A DNA stretch of 40,333 nt from Bremia lactucae (taxonomy: Eukaryota; Oomycota; Peronosporomycetes; Peronosporales; Peronosporaceae). The notes beneath the pieces are model-generated. The model made no database searches, was not told the origin of the DNA, and saw nothing but the letters and a program-made list of their open reading frames with translations. Shown here one piece after another: positions 1 to 10,493 of this stretch; position 1 is the first letter of the stretch; each line of letters opens with the position of its first letter. The stretch spans positions 1,668,678 through 1,709,010 of the forward strand of contig NC_090620.1 of assembly GCF_004359215.1 (NCBI RefSeq). Reading direction: 5' to 3'. The position numbers and the translations under genes are program-made.

Positions 1-40
1 CACTCGGGTGTGGTGCACATTTGTGATCAACCCTTGTGTA

Positions 41-207
41 TGTGATGCACACGGGTGCATTCACATTAGGAGGGATGACGCCTAGCGTCATCCGTTACGC
101 GAGGTATCTAGAAAGATACGCTCGCAATACATATTAAGTGTTATCTATAGAGATGACATTTTAATTGGTAAAATAGGTATTTATATTTAATACGCTTAAA
201 TATAAAT
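41..207. repeat. Series of hairpins in LTR-like DNA
   Basis: Several inverted repeats follow each other. An imperfect terminal-type repeat begins TGTGATGCAC and ends GTGCATTCACA (about 41-66). A perfect 9-bp stem has a 3-nt loop (73-81 with 85-93). An imperfect stem lies at about 99-125. A perfect 12-bp stem has a 5-nt loop (179-190 with 196-207). Such clustered hairpins in AT-rich DNA beside retroelement fragments fit LTR sequence. The TG...CA ends could not be fixed. Confidence 0.5.
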
Positions 208-332
208 CAGTCTGAAAACTACTCCTATTTGGTAAGTGCGCGCGAGGAGCCGGATTACCGCTCCCGTGACGACACTTAACCAAAGTACTTAGTGCGTTGG
301 GTGAGGTCGCTAACGCGCCCACCACAACTACC

Positions 333-620
333 TCACTGCACGCAAGAGAAGCTGTTAAACCGCTTCCTCGCTGCGCTAGAGTGTGTGTCTAAGTAAAGCG
401 TGGCCACCCGTTGACATACCTCGCAAGCACGAATGTACTTGCGCACAAACTGATACTGGCGGGGCCAGTAAATGTCGCGACTTACTGAGGTAAGTCTTCT
501 CACGTCCACGATGCCCACTTGTTGGTGCATCGTGACACTCATACATGATGCGCAAGCGAAATCATTGTGTGTTGGGACGACGACACGTGGAGTGTCGCTG
601 GCAACGGCTGTGTAATACAA
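333..620 (-). pseudogene. Integrase zinc-binding (H2C2-like) fragment of a Ty3/gypsy element
   Basis: The minus-strand translation contains the motif RDIYWPRQYQFVRKYIRACE followed by VCQRV. This is the typical second half of the retroviral-type integrase HHCC zinc finger (Y-W-P, then C-x2-C-Q). The upstream histidine pair is degraded: MHQQVG stands where the H-x(n)-H-x-G pattern is expected. After CQRV the frame no longer resembles integrase, and the DDE catalytic core is missing. It follows the RNase H remnant in the expected polyprotein order. Non-functional. Confidence 0.75.
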
Positions 621-687
621 TAAGCCGTTGCGTGTGGTGTATCAATCGGATGACGATCGATATAATGCCGGTATATCTTTAAAAGAT

Positions 688-1110
688 TTATCGGATGGAT
701 TCATCAAATGATCCATCAAACATAGAAGTCCTTATCTTCTGTGTAGGCTTTCTTGATGTCATCAAGTAAGGTTGATGACGGAACACCCGTAGTGAGTGTT
801 GCAACAGTGGGATTAATTTCACTGTTGGAGTGCGCTGCTGACTCGAAATCGGGTCGGCGTGATAACGCATCAGCGACGACATTAAGTCGTCCTGATTTAT
901 ATTCGACGGAGAAATTATACCCCGCGAAGAAGGATAGCTACCTCGCCATTCTTTGCGAGAGGTGTGGGCTATTACGGCCGTGCGTAATGACGCATGGTCC
1001 GTATATACGATGAACGGTCTATCTCCGAGGAGGTAGACCCTAAATTTAGCCAATGCATATTTCATGGCAAGGGGTTCCTTGTCATGCACTGGGTAATGCG
1101 TTCAGCTGGT
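688..1110 (-). pseudogene. Reverse transcriptase RNase H fragment (Ty3/gypsy)
   Basis: The minus-strand frame contains HDKEPLAMKYALAKFRVYLL and then VYTDHASLRTA, the characteristic RNase H segment of Ty3/gypsy polymerases, with the aspartate of the TDH motif present. Just upstream (about 1095-1115) the reading LQPAER matches the preceding conserved segment but lies in another frame, consistent with a single-base slip. Downstream of SLRTA the frame shifts again: ADALSRRPD-type sequence can be read in a different frame across about 840-900. At least two frameshifts therefore disable it. No reverse transcriptase palm domain is visible. Confidence 0.8.
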
Positions 1111-1205
1111 TGCAGCTGACGAAATTGGTAACAGACGACGCGCTCCGCGTCATCTGTATCTTATTGCATTAATGCACAGTCGATTGATCAATGCGCAAGC
1201 CTTAG

Positions 1206-1410
1206 GATCTAGACGCTGTAAGACCAAAAGCCTAAAAGCAACATTTTTTTTAATTTTCCCTTGTAGCCATATCTTGTTAATGTGTTAATCTGAGACACAA
1301 ACATTTTGGTGGTGTGGTGCACAATATCCCTATCAGTCGTAAATTTCTCGTAAAGTCGACTGCTTACGCCGCTTCGATAGGAAGGGAAAGTATACATAGC
1401 GTTAGACGGA
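1206..1410. other. Upstream region of the UBR ligase gene
   Basis: About 200 bp between the retroelement remnant and the UBR start codon. I see no gene here, and no confident core-promoter motif. The promoter of the UBR gene must lie here or inside the decayed element. Confidence 0.4.
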
Positions 1411-4400
1411 ATGGATCTGTTTGCGCGTGCTCGAAGCATCATTGACCAGCGTGGGTCAGTTATTGAAACGAATGATAGCCACAATGATAAAGAAATGCAG
1501 GGTATGCAAGAAGGTCGTGATCAAAAGCAGACTCGCGATGATGTGGACGGCCCACTGGCCAAGGTGCAAGCGTTACTGAAAGAGATGATAGCCAGTGCGT
1601 CTTGGGGGGTAAAAGAGCATGAGGGAGAAGAACGGCGGCTGCTAAACGAGCTGCAGAACTGTGTCCTAGACGCAGAAAGTCGCCAGGCGCTCGAGCAACT
1701 ACCTAAACGCATGTGCGCTTACGAATTCAAACCTGGTGATATTGCGTGGAACTGCAAAGCTTGCCAGGTCAGAATTTTCAGTGTAGCGATCAATTTAATC
1801 CTTAGGCGTCATTTAAGAAGAACTGTTTTGTCGTTGTATAAAGGTGGACGAGACATGCGTTATGTGCAACGACTGCTTCATATCGAGCGATCACGAGAAT
1901 CATGAGGTCTTTTTCTACTACACACATAGCGGAGGCTGCTGTGATTGTGGAGATACTGAAGCCTGGGCATCTGACGGGTTTTGCGCTCGGCATAAGGTAG
2001 ACTTGATGAAAGTTTGACAAGTCGAAGAGTTCTGATTTGGCTCGTACCTATAGGGGGCACAAAATGCAGATCCACTGAGCTTTCTCCCACCAGATTTGCT
2101 GGCTAAATCGCAGGAATGTATTGGAGAAGTGATGAAATTAGTACTGAATTCCATCAGAGAGGCAAGATTTGGCTCAATCATTAATGAAAGTGATCTAGAA
2201 GTTGTGCGCGATAAAATGAGAAATGATGCGCCTGATAAACGCTATTCAGTTATCGTGCATTACAACGAGCTGCAGACATCGCAAGAATTCGCGACGGCGC
2301 TGAATAAAGCCCATCCTGCAATTGCTGTACGTTATCTTTAGTTATTTGTCTTGTATTATAAGGAAATTGATGATCCAATTGTTTTTGAAAATTTTGGCCA
2401 GTATCAAATGTTAAAAATTGTTGGAGAGACGTCGTCGCAGAAACAGAGCATTGTACGTGCAAATGCACCCCGTGATGATGTAGTGGAGCTTGCGGCATCT
2501 TTGCACAAGTACGGCATTGTCACTTCAATTGTATCTTGCGATTATAAAGCCAGAATGCCGTTGATCAACTCTTTGCTTCAATGGCTTGCTATGCTTGCAA
2601 ATCTTTCTGATGGCCTTTGTCGATTAATTTGTGAAAAGGTACGCGTAATCCTTTTTTAATAGACTCACTTTTGCTAATTGCTGCATAATATAACTCAATA
2701 TGTGTTGCATGTTTGTACAGTTGTTTGCTGTTGGGAGTTTTGAGAACAACGAGAACAGCATGGACGTCGATGCAGCATATGATTATCCAATGCTACGAGC
2801 TGTTATCATGGTTGACTCATTTCTTCCGAAAACTGAAAGCGATGCTCTTCACAGCCTGCTGATGGCTCTCTTGGCTGATCCTCTATTTAAGCAAGCGTTT
2901 GCGATCTCATTCACGTCGTCATATCGGCAATTATATCGAGAATTCGCAGCCGGAGTAGGCAGCTCAACCTCTACAATACTAGCGTTTAGTGTGCAATTTT
3001 TCAACCGAGCCACATTTGTGAAAAAGTTGGTCGCCGAGTACGACCTTTTGGAAGTACTTGTGAGTTCTGTTCTGGAAACCCTGCGTAAGAAACCTAGAAC
3101 AAATTTTACCGACATCACGCTTTATGAGAGTTGGGGAGGGGTGGCGCACTCGCTGCATCCCGATCATAATCACGAATTTGATATTTGGGACGTATTTGCT
3201 ATGGGGATCCATCGTTCGCGAGGTTCCACATTGAAAGACGTTAATATGAAAATATTAATTCTGGAAGCTGAGCGCGCAGGTTTCAGTATCAGACACAAGA
3301 GGGAAGATTCGCCATTTTTACGCCTACCTCCTGAGACAGAGCTCACAGGGCGTTTTGAGCTAGATGTCGCTTCGCCAGTATTTGTATGCCGCCGCTACAT
3401 GTCAGGCCTGCTAGATTTACGCTACGTATTACAGATAGATGGAATTTCCGAGGCTTTTGTGTTACAGAAAGAAGGCACTCGATATGCTCGATTTTTGCTT
3501 TATTTGGCATACCTTCAAAGTGCATGCTCTGAGGTTAGACGATTCGGAGATCACGTTGAAATGGAGTCGCGTGGATGGGTGGTGACGGTGGAGTTTGTAT
3601 CAACGACCTCTGACGTGTCTTCTTGGGTCGTTTCAAATGCATTCAAGAGTTCTAAGGGGTTCGAGACAATGCGCTCTCTGAATACGTCGCAGCGTCTAAT
3701 TGCAAAGCTAGCCAAACCACTTTTTGAGGCGTATTACTTCTGGTTAGCCTCAGCTGGCAAGTATTATCCTCCACCGGACTACCAAGTTGGAGGCACTCTT
3801 CAAAATGACCAGATTGAGACGGCGGTATCCTGTCATTTCCCACTTCAGCGTACGCTTTCGCAATTGATTCGTGTTATTAGCGATACTACCGACGGTTTGG
3901 AAAATTTGCTGTCATTGGTAAAAAACCGAGTATCAGAGGATAATGAAGTGGTATGGATTCACGATTGTGACAGCACTATTGGCTTTTGGCACCGCGTAAA
4001 TTTAATTGAGCCCGTTCTTCAAGCCATTGTATGGGACGCTCAAGTGCACTCCGGCTTGTGGATTCGTAATGGTATGTCTGTAATGAATCACAGCATGAAT
4101 TATGGTGAGCCACCGTTCTGTGCTCGATTCCGTGATCTTGACTTGCTATTGCTGCAGTTTAGCTTCCAGCTCCTGGGCGTGGATTGGATAATGGCATCTA
4201 TCGTGGAACGTTACGACGTCAAAGAGTGGTATGAAGCAGCTCACAGCTCTGATGCGAAGGAGGCAGAGCTGATGGTGACTGAGTGCTTGACACTGCTATC
4301 TCAACTCGCATCAGAGCTCCCACCAAAGGTCAATGAGGACGAGGTAGTGCGTAGTTTAATTCCTTACTTGCGTCGAGAGATCGTTCAGCGCCTGTGTGTC

Positions 4401-7400
4401 GGGCCATGCGCTCACAGTGACCTCTCCAAGATCACTAACGAGTTTTTTGTGAGTCGTGAGAATTTATTTCCGACGAGCTTTTCTGGTGGTCCGGTTCTAG
4501 ACCTAATTTTGAAGGAAGTGTGTGTAGACGCTGGAAACATTGCGTCATCTGGAGCTGGGGACTCTTCTGCTTCAAACGGAGGTAAATACCAGTATCGTTT
4601 AAAGCCGGAACTATATGCAGAGTATAATCCAACGTTTGCGCACTTGACGCGCAAACAGCACGAATCAGCCCATGAAAACTGGTTTCAAAATCGCCTTCGC
4701 TCGTCAAAGAAGCGAGAACAAGAGCAAGCAGACGGTAGTCCACACAACACGCACTCGACTTGGCTTGACTATCCAATGGTGAATATGTTTCTACCGTGTC
4801 CGCTCGAATTTCGGCTGTCTCGTATGTCGATACTACATAAGGACGTGCGTAAATTGCTCTACGAGTCATTGTGGCGTGCAACAACCGATGCCCATAGTAG
4901 CCTTAGTGTTCTATCCCGGTCTGTACATTTGTTCACTTTACAGCTGTATGTGGTGGAAGATTTTCGGTACTTTCAGACAATCGCTCCTGCCTCGGAGGCG
5001 AAATTTTTTGATCGGCAGCTAGCTTCACAGATAGCAGACAGGTTTATTGAGTGGATTCCACAAAATCAACCAAATGTTTTGTCTTCCGTGAAGCCACGGT
5101 GCTCGATTTTAAAATTGCTACTGAAGCTGAACCCATGGTCTAGCCACGGCGGGAGCGCAAGCATGACAAAACTAGACGGCGATCAGAAGCACGAAATTGG
5201 TCGTGGTATTGACTGGCTTCTACATCGGCTGTCTCGTATAAGTCCTGAATGTCAAAGCGTAGTAGAACAACACCAAGTGACTGAGCAAGAGTCCCGCGAC
5301 GAAGCTGCGCGCAAGTTGGCTTTGGCACAGAGACGGAAAGAGGCACAAGCGCGTGCGCTGAGGCAGATGCAGCTGCGACAAGTAGCTTTTGCAAATCAAA
5401 TGAAAACAGTGGTCAATGAAAGTGAAGTTGGAAGTGAAGAAGAATGTGACATTGAAGGAGAACGCGAGAAGCACACTCATCTAAAATCTGAAACTGCAAT
5501 GGATAATAACGACATTGAAATGAGCACGTGTGATGGCATGAACGACAACGAATTTGCGGTAGAATGCGCGATGTGCCACTCAGGAAATCCGGAAAACAGT
5601 TTCATGTGTTATGTCGGCTTTGCTCAGTGCTCACCTGTGCTATCGCGACTGAATGGAGGCGCACATGATCTTTGTTTGAGTACACCCATGGACGAGATGC
5701 ATGTCGGTGAAGACATCCCCGTGCATGTACGCTTATGTGGCCACTCTGTGCATCACAAATGCTGGGAATCGTATCACACGTCACAGTTTCAGCGTGCAAT
5801 AACTGGCGGACACCATCGCCACGCGCTTAATGCTGTCGATGTGACTAAAAAGGAATTCTTGTGTCCTTTGTGCAAGTCAATTTCTAATGTGCTCATTCCA
5901 ACATCAACGGAAAGTCTGCGAAAATTTCTTCCAGGAATGTCACCTCAAATTTCTGATACTGGCCATGTCGAGCGAGCCACGGCGACTTTATCCCAATTAG
6001 AAATGTTTAACTGGTTGGAACGTACTGTCGGAAAAGATTCTCGAACGCTGAATTCAAATGGCTTAAGCGGTAGCAGCGAGGATGCAAGTGCATTGCTTCT
6101 AGAGCAGAAGCCAGCTCCGACTTTGTCAGGAATTACAGATTTAAGTGGAACTCAGCAGTTGAAACAGTGGCTCGAAGGCGGTCTGGCTTCGCTGTGCATG
6201 GCCATTCATAAGGTGGCGTGTGGTGCAATGCAAAAATCCCAGCCAGAGCGCTACATTACATCCGGTTGCAACGCGCTTTTTCATACGTTGCTTTGTTCTT
6301 TTCTTGATACACAGAACTCGGATCAGTTGCGGGAGCATCTTTTTCTGGAAGCCATGTGCTTTCTTCCATTAATGCTGAAGTACGTCAATACACGCATCCC
6401 TGGTAATGCTTCAGTGGCCCCAAAAGATCTGAATACGAGACTAGCTCACTTGTTGTTCTATGGCGGATCTGATATTCTTTCCGATGGAACTGTGGTCCTT
6501 GAGAATGAGCACCCTTCCACGCAAACACAAACACGGAAGCAGAGCCAGTGGGGTAAGGTGCGATGGCCACAGAAACCTTTATTGCTTCAACACTTGGGAA
6601 GCGTGTTAATGAAGGGGTTACTCTTAGCAAAGAGCGAGGAGGATGCTGTATTTATTGCTCGGCTCGTGGTGCTTGCACGTCTTGTACAGACGCTTCTGTG
6701 GTACGCGGTTACTCGAAAAGAAGACTTCTCAAATGCAATGGCAGACGATTTAGCGATCTCGAAAGAAAACGTGACATTTTTCATGGCTTGCTTCTGTGGC
6801 AACCGTGTAAAGTCTGTTGACGCAGAAGTAAATCCTGAGCACGCCGTAAGTCATCAATTGATGCTACTTTTGAACGCACTGTTGCAAAAATGTGATGGTG
6901 CATTTCTAGTTCAACCAATTATAGACAATCGTCAACTATTAAACGTCGTTGCGTGCGAGGTCGTTCCTCTTGCCAAAGCAGCAACCTTTATGATACAAAC
7001 ACTGATGAAGCGAGCGACATCGCATCATCGTGCTAGTACAATGACGGCCTCGAAGCCAATATTTATTACGCAAGAAGAAGTTCTTGCTGTTGGCTTTGTG
7101 GACTTGAATGCGTTGCAGCTCAGTGATCAAGATGTAGACGGGAACAAAGAGCAAGCTGCACTCACTAAGCTTGTATTTAGGTGGGTACATCGCTTCAAAA
7201 CTGCATATGAAGAAATGTATGATCCACATGACGTCTTGCAACAATGGCTCACGACTGCCAACGTGGATCGTGACTTAAAGCTGAGTTTATCGTCTGTACT
7301 GATTAGGGATCTTCATACAACGCACTCGACTATTTCTGTATTTTCCTCGGGGGCCAATCGCACGAGGTATCTCCGCACACTTCCACGGGCGTATGTAAAG

Positions 7401-7859
7401 TTTTACTCGGCATTGGCAAAACGCAGATGTCAGGCTTGTCACCAATTCCCTGCGCGTCCTGCTGTGTGTTTACTTTGTGGGATGCTACTGTGCGCCGCAA
7501 ACACGTGCCCGTCGATCCATCTGGACAAAGGCGGTTATCCTGACGAGGCAAATCCTGGTGCGTGTACCATCCATGCCAAGAAGTGTGGGCGAGGCAGCGG
7601 TATGTTTTTGCTGGTGTTAGAAGGTGCAGTTTTACTTGTTTACTGGAAGCTGGCGGCGTACGTGGGCAGTCTCTATGTGGACGAGTACGGCGAAGAGTTT
7701 GGCGAACGCAATCGCGAGTTGAGCAAAGGCCGTCCGCTTTATCTTAACGAGGAGAGGCGTGACCGGCTATTACGACTGTGGCTGCGTCATGAAATCCCTA
7801 ACGAAGTTGTCAAGATCCAAAATACCTCGGAGCGTGTCATTCGTAATAGCCACTACTAA
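1411..7859 (+). CDS. UBR1: UBR1/UBR2-type E3 ubiquitin ligase (N-recognin), five exons
   Basis: Inferred exons are 1411-1767, 1844-1996, 2054-2326, 2363-2638 and 2721-7859, all joined in phase 0, giving 2065 residues. Residues about 102-170 form a UBR box spread over exons 1 and 2, with CAYEFKPGDIAWNCKACQ, the CVMCNDCF and SDHENHEV motifs, GGCCDCGDTEAW and FCARH. This fold binds N-degrons starting with basic residues. Residues about 232-325 resemble a ClpS-like domain (YSVIVHYNELQTSQ), the site for bulky hydrophobic N-termini. A RING-H2 spans about 1302-1415 (CAMC, CGHSVHHKCW, CPLC). A cysteine/histidine-rich C-terminal autoinhibitory (UAIN) domain starts near 1923 and ends in ERVIRNSHY. Length fits the family (about 1750-2100). 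The enzyme should ubiquitinate N-degron substrates in the cytosol with an E2. Intron lengths are 76, 57, 36 and 82 nt. The 36-nt intron contains an in-frame TAG, so it must be removed for a full product. Confidence 0.92.
2327..2362 (+). other. Predicted 36-nt intron in the UBR gene
   Basis: The donor is GTACGT and the acceptor is TTATAAG. Removal joins the ClpS-like segment in phase 0. Retention meets a TAG at 2339-2341 and would truncate the protein near residue 266. The intron is unusually short compared with its neighbours in the same gene. Confidence 0.6.
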
Positions 7860-8905
7860 CTTACATTTCATTAGCAATACCAACAAAATAGCGCTACCAC
7901 TTACGTAAAGCTTGTCCTCAATAAAGAAGCACTTCCTCTAAAGTATAGTGCTTGTTCAATTACAATGTCATACCTCACCTACATTTTTAAAAAGCTTGTC
8001 CTAAAAATGAATAGTTAATCCTTGTATGTTTATATCCTTTGACGCATTTATTTGAAAAAAATGCACAGGCCAAGACATGCGTGAAATTTGTCGTCACTAT
8101 TTAAGTGTAAGGCAAATTAAGTTAGAAAGTTCAAACAGCAATAAGTGAAGTCTTCTTGCCAATAAGTAAAAAAACTCGTCTAGAAGTCACGTAACCACGT
8201 TCTTCACAAGTTATACTTCAAAAATATTAAGTTGTTGATTTGAAACATTTTCGGTGGCGTTTAACAAAATACATGAGTGACCTGACCGCATAAATTGCCA
8301 ATGGCACAAAAGTCGCAATATCTTCGTCGCTCGCTTGAAATGGCTTCTTAGGACGCCAATGGAAGGATAGATGATACAAACGCCAATTTTTAAACAACTT
8401 CGTGAATTGGTGGTGGAAATAGCTCATGCTGCCAAGCATTTTTTGCTTGTATAATCTTGTAACATGACACCATGAAATGAGCAAAACGGATTTCATGGGT
8501 GAATTGGTTTCATGCCTTTCTCAGTTTCGACATGTCTTTTAAGATCAACCGGCAACGCATAAAAAAAAGACAAGGATATACCATTAAAAGCTTAGTTGGC
8601 CGATATGACAAGTCATGCGATAATCCGACCTAACTGCAAAATATGTCTTATAGCGAACTTCACTTTACACTGCGCTTCAGTGGTAACTGCAATTCAGTTC
8701 ATCAGTCCTTTGGAGTCCAAACTTTAGCTATGTACCAAAATTGCACATTAAATCTCGTATCGGCATTATCAGCCAAGTTTCACATACATCATAACAATCC
8801 ACCGCGATAATGATAGGGCGATTTGAGCATTTCCGCCAGTCCCGCGGACTATTCTTAAATAAGTAATAATGCTCTTAAGTAAGCTTTTCTCTCACAGTAT
8901 CTCCA
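7860..8905. other. AT-rich intergenic region
   Basis: About 1 kb between the UBR gene and the CENP-B-type gene. An AATAAA at 7919-7924, 60 bp after the UBR stop codon, is a plausible polyadenylation signal. Apart from one weak minus-strand ORF (8227-8496) I see no coding signal, RNA gene or repeat. Confidence 0.5.
8227..8496 (-). CDS. Small hypothetical ORF (89 codons), doubtful
   Basis: This is an ATG-started minus-strand ORF rich in aromatic and basic residues (for example FTKLFKNWRLYHLSFHW). No signal peptide, domain or family is recognised. It lies alone in an AT-rich gap between a convergent pair of genes. It could be an effector-like orphan gene, a transposon remnant or chance. There is no support beyond its length and a proper ATG. 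Confidence 0.15.
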   Translation of the reverse strand: MKSVLLISWCHVTRLYKQKMLGSMSYFHHQFTKLFKNWRLYHLSFHWRPKKPFQASDEDIATFVPLAIYAVRSLMYFVKRHRKCFKSTT

Positions 8906-9868
8906 TCAATCGACTCCCAGCCGAGCAGATATTACGAAACAGCACAATTTTGCGACGCGTTCATCCAGATAGTCAAGTTTTGTCTCCATTTCACGCTCAA
9001 ACTTTGCAAGAAGGGCATTCAGCTGTTGCACTGTATTTAATGTATACTGCAATGAAGCTATCGAATTGCCCATACTGTGTGCATAACCGTGAATTCCGCT
9101 GTGCACGAACAAATTGATATCCACTGAAGGAGAAATTGAAGCAGTTAAGATAGCCGCATTGATGGGATGGGTAACGGATGATGAGTCGTAATAGCTTTCC
9201 GTGTCCATACCGGAAGTCACTGTTGTCATTTCTGGTGTAGAATTAATCAAAGACGTAGCACTTATATTTCCTGGTCGCGTCATCTCCATGGCAGGAGTAA
9301 ACTTTTCTGGTAGCTGCTGAATTTCTTCCTTCGTCAATGATCTGATACCGTGTGCTTTTCGAAATTGTCTGAGCCAATTGGAGGCTGCCTTGAGCGTTAT
9401 GTGCGCATCGTCTGGCGAATATTGCATGAAAATGTCTGTCGTTTTGGCGGCTAAAGACTCCGCCGTTACATCACGGCCCAATTTACGCTGTCGAATTAGC
9501 CATCGGTAGAGCTCCTGTTCTACTCCCGGATGGTACTCGGATGTGGTTTTAAGCGTCTTACGCTTTAACGTCGACATATGCTTAGCATCAGTGCAAAAAG
9601 CAACGATGCGATCTTTATTCTTTTTAATGTCCGACACTTGCTGACGGCTAATGCCGAAGATGCGAGCGATGGCCATTGGCTGCTCGCCACCCTCTAGACG
9701 CTGTAGAACTTGTTGCTTATCATGAATGGAGAGCACCACGCGCTTTCGTTTTATAAGAGTTGATCCGGAGGAGTACGACGGAAGCGTTGGTAACTTTGTA
9801 ATGCCCAACGCAAGTTCGCCGGCGGTAGTATTTGATGGGGCAGGACCCTTTAAGTCGGAGTATTTCAT
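8906..9868 (-). CDS. CENP-B/pogo-type HTH DNA-binding protein without a DDE domain
   Basis: A single-exon 320-residue protein. Residues about 40-95 form a Psq/pogo-type helix-turn-helix (VVLSIHDKQQVLQRLEGGEQ, then IARIFGISRQQVSDIKKNKD). Residues about 100-175 form a CENP-B-type second HTH (EQELYRWLIRQRKLGRDVTA, SNWLRQFRKAHGI). In Tc1/pogo-family transposases these two domains precede a DDE nuclease. Here the remainder is a Ser/Thr-rich linker and a C-terminal coiled coil (LLAKFEREMETKLDYLDERV), with no DDE motif. That suggests a domesticated transposase acting as a nuclear DNA-binding or transcription factor. An intact frame and clean ATG argue against a decayed copy. The start at 9868 is the only ATG before the HTH. 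Confidence 0.8.
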   Translation of the reverse strand: MKYSDLKGPAPSNTTAGELALGITKLPTLPSYSSGSTLIKRKRVVLSIHDKQQVLQRLEGGEQPMAIARIFGISRQQVSDIKKNKDRIVAFCTDAKHMSTLKRKTLKTTSEYHPGVEQELYRWLIRQRKLGRDVTAESLAAKTTDIFMQYSPDDAHITLKAASNWLRQFRKAHGIRSLTKEEIQQLPEKFTPAMEMTRPGNISATSLINSTPEMTTVTSGMDTESYYDSSSVTHPINAAILTASISPSVDINLFVHSGIHGYAHSMGNSIASLQYTLNTVQQLNALLAKFEREMETKLDYLDERVAKLCCFVISARLGVD

Positions 9869-10032
9869 GGGTTATAACAAATCGGTTGTGCGTTCAGAAG
9901 TGCAGTAATAACGACTGGTGTGGCACACGCTATGTGCATTTGTAAAAGTCGCCGTGATGAAAACGCAGTGGAGCGCCTGCAATAGTTAGTGGCTTCGACT
10001 ATTAGCTGTGTATATCAAGCTTTAACACTAAT
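9869..10032. promoter_or_regulatory. Likely shared promoter of two divergent genes
   Basis: Only 164 bp separate the ATG of the CENP-B-type gene (minus strand) from the ATG of the small two-exon gene (plus strand), so both promoters must lie here or overlap. No specific motif could be assigned. Confidence 0.35.
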
Positions 10033-10270
10033 ATGGATATAGTCTCGCAAGACGTGCTTTTACTCGAGAAGACGCGCAAGGCCAAGGATGAAGCAATTCG
10101 AAGTTTAAACAATGGTAGGAATAGCTGTGACAGTAGTCCTTGTTTTAGAACAGATGACGCCACTTATTCGCTTGGATGCAGCGCTGCTAGATGAGATACT
10201 TATGCGGCTGCGACGCAAAGCGCAAAGGCTTCATGAAGACAAGTGGATGTACGAAGACGTTCAGATATGA
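10033..10270 (+). CDS. Unrecognised 67-residue protein, two exons
   Basis: Exons 10033-10114 and 10149-10270 are separated by a 34-nt intron (donor GTAGGA, acceptor TTTTAG) in phase 1. The product starts MDIVSQDVLLLEKTRKAKDE. It then has an amphipathic helix (LDAALLDEILMRLRRKAQRL) and ends EDKWMYEDVQI. The alternating hydrophobic/charged pattern suggests a small helical subunit of a complex. No family is recognised, and there is no signal peptide or membrane segment. Without splicing the frame continues 31 codons past the donor into unrelated sequence and then stops. The spliced form looks more protein-like, which is the main support for the intron. It converges with the succinyl-CoA ligase gene, 223 bp between stop codons. 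Confidence 0.55.
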
Positions 10271-10493
10271 TAGACGCTTCCGCTACTACCATTATAAACA
10301 AGAACTGTTTTGACGATAAGATTTATATGCTGACTCTGTACTTAACAAGACGAAATCGTGGTCGACACGTATACTCCGTCGCCAACATAGTCTTCAGCGA
10401 ACTGGTCTCTACCTTTTCCAGCTACCAAGTGGCTAGTGCATCGTCTGTTCCCGTGTGCCTGCAGGGCGTCTTTCTAGTTATTGAGCAAGCAGC

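Larger units (their letters stand above)
1..1205 (-). mobile_element. Decayed Ty3/gypsy retroelement fragment with LTR-like left part
   Basis: The region carries remnants of a retrotransposon polyprotein read on the minus strand: RNase H sequence (about 1110-688) followed by the integrase zinc-binding region (620-333), which is the Ty3/gypsy order. The integrase core that should follow is absent. Instead, 1-330 is AT-rich and full of hairpins, as in an LTR. Frames are interrupted several times, so the copy is dead. The right edge is set only by where recognisable element sequence ends. A hairpin at about 1128-1150 resembles the one at 73-93 and suggests element sequence continues to about 1200. 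Both element ends are undetermined because the left part lies outside the window. Confidence 0.75.

Noticed and set aside
1802..2181. Three overlapping minus-strand ORFs
   Set aside because: They lie opposite the UBR-box exons of the plus-strand ligase, whose cysteine pattern is unmistakable. They are shadows.
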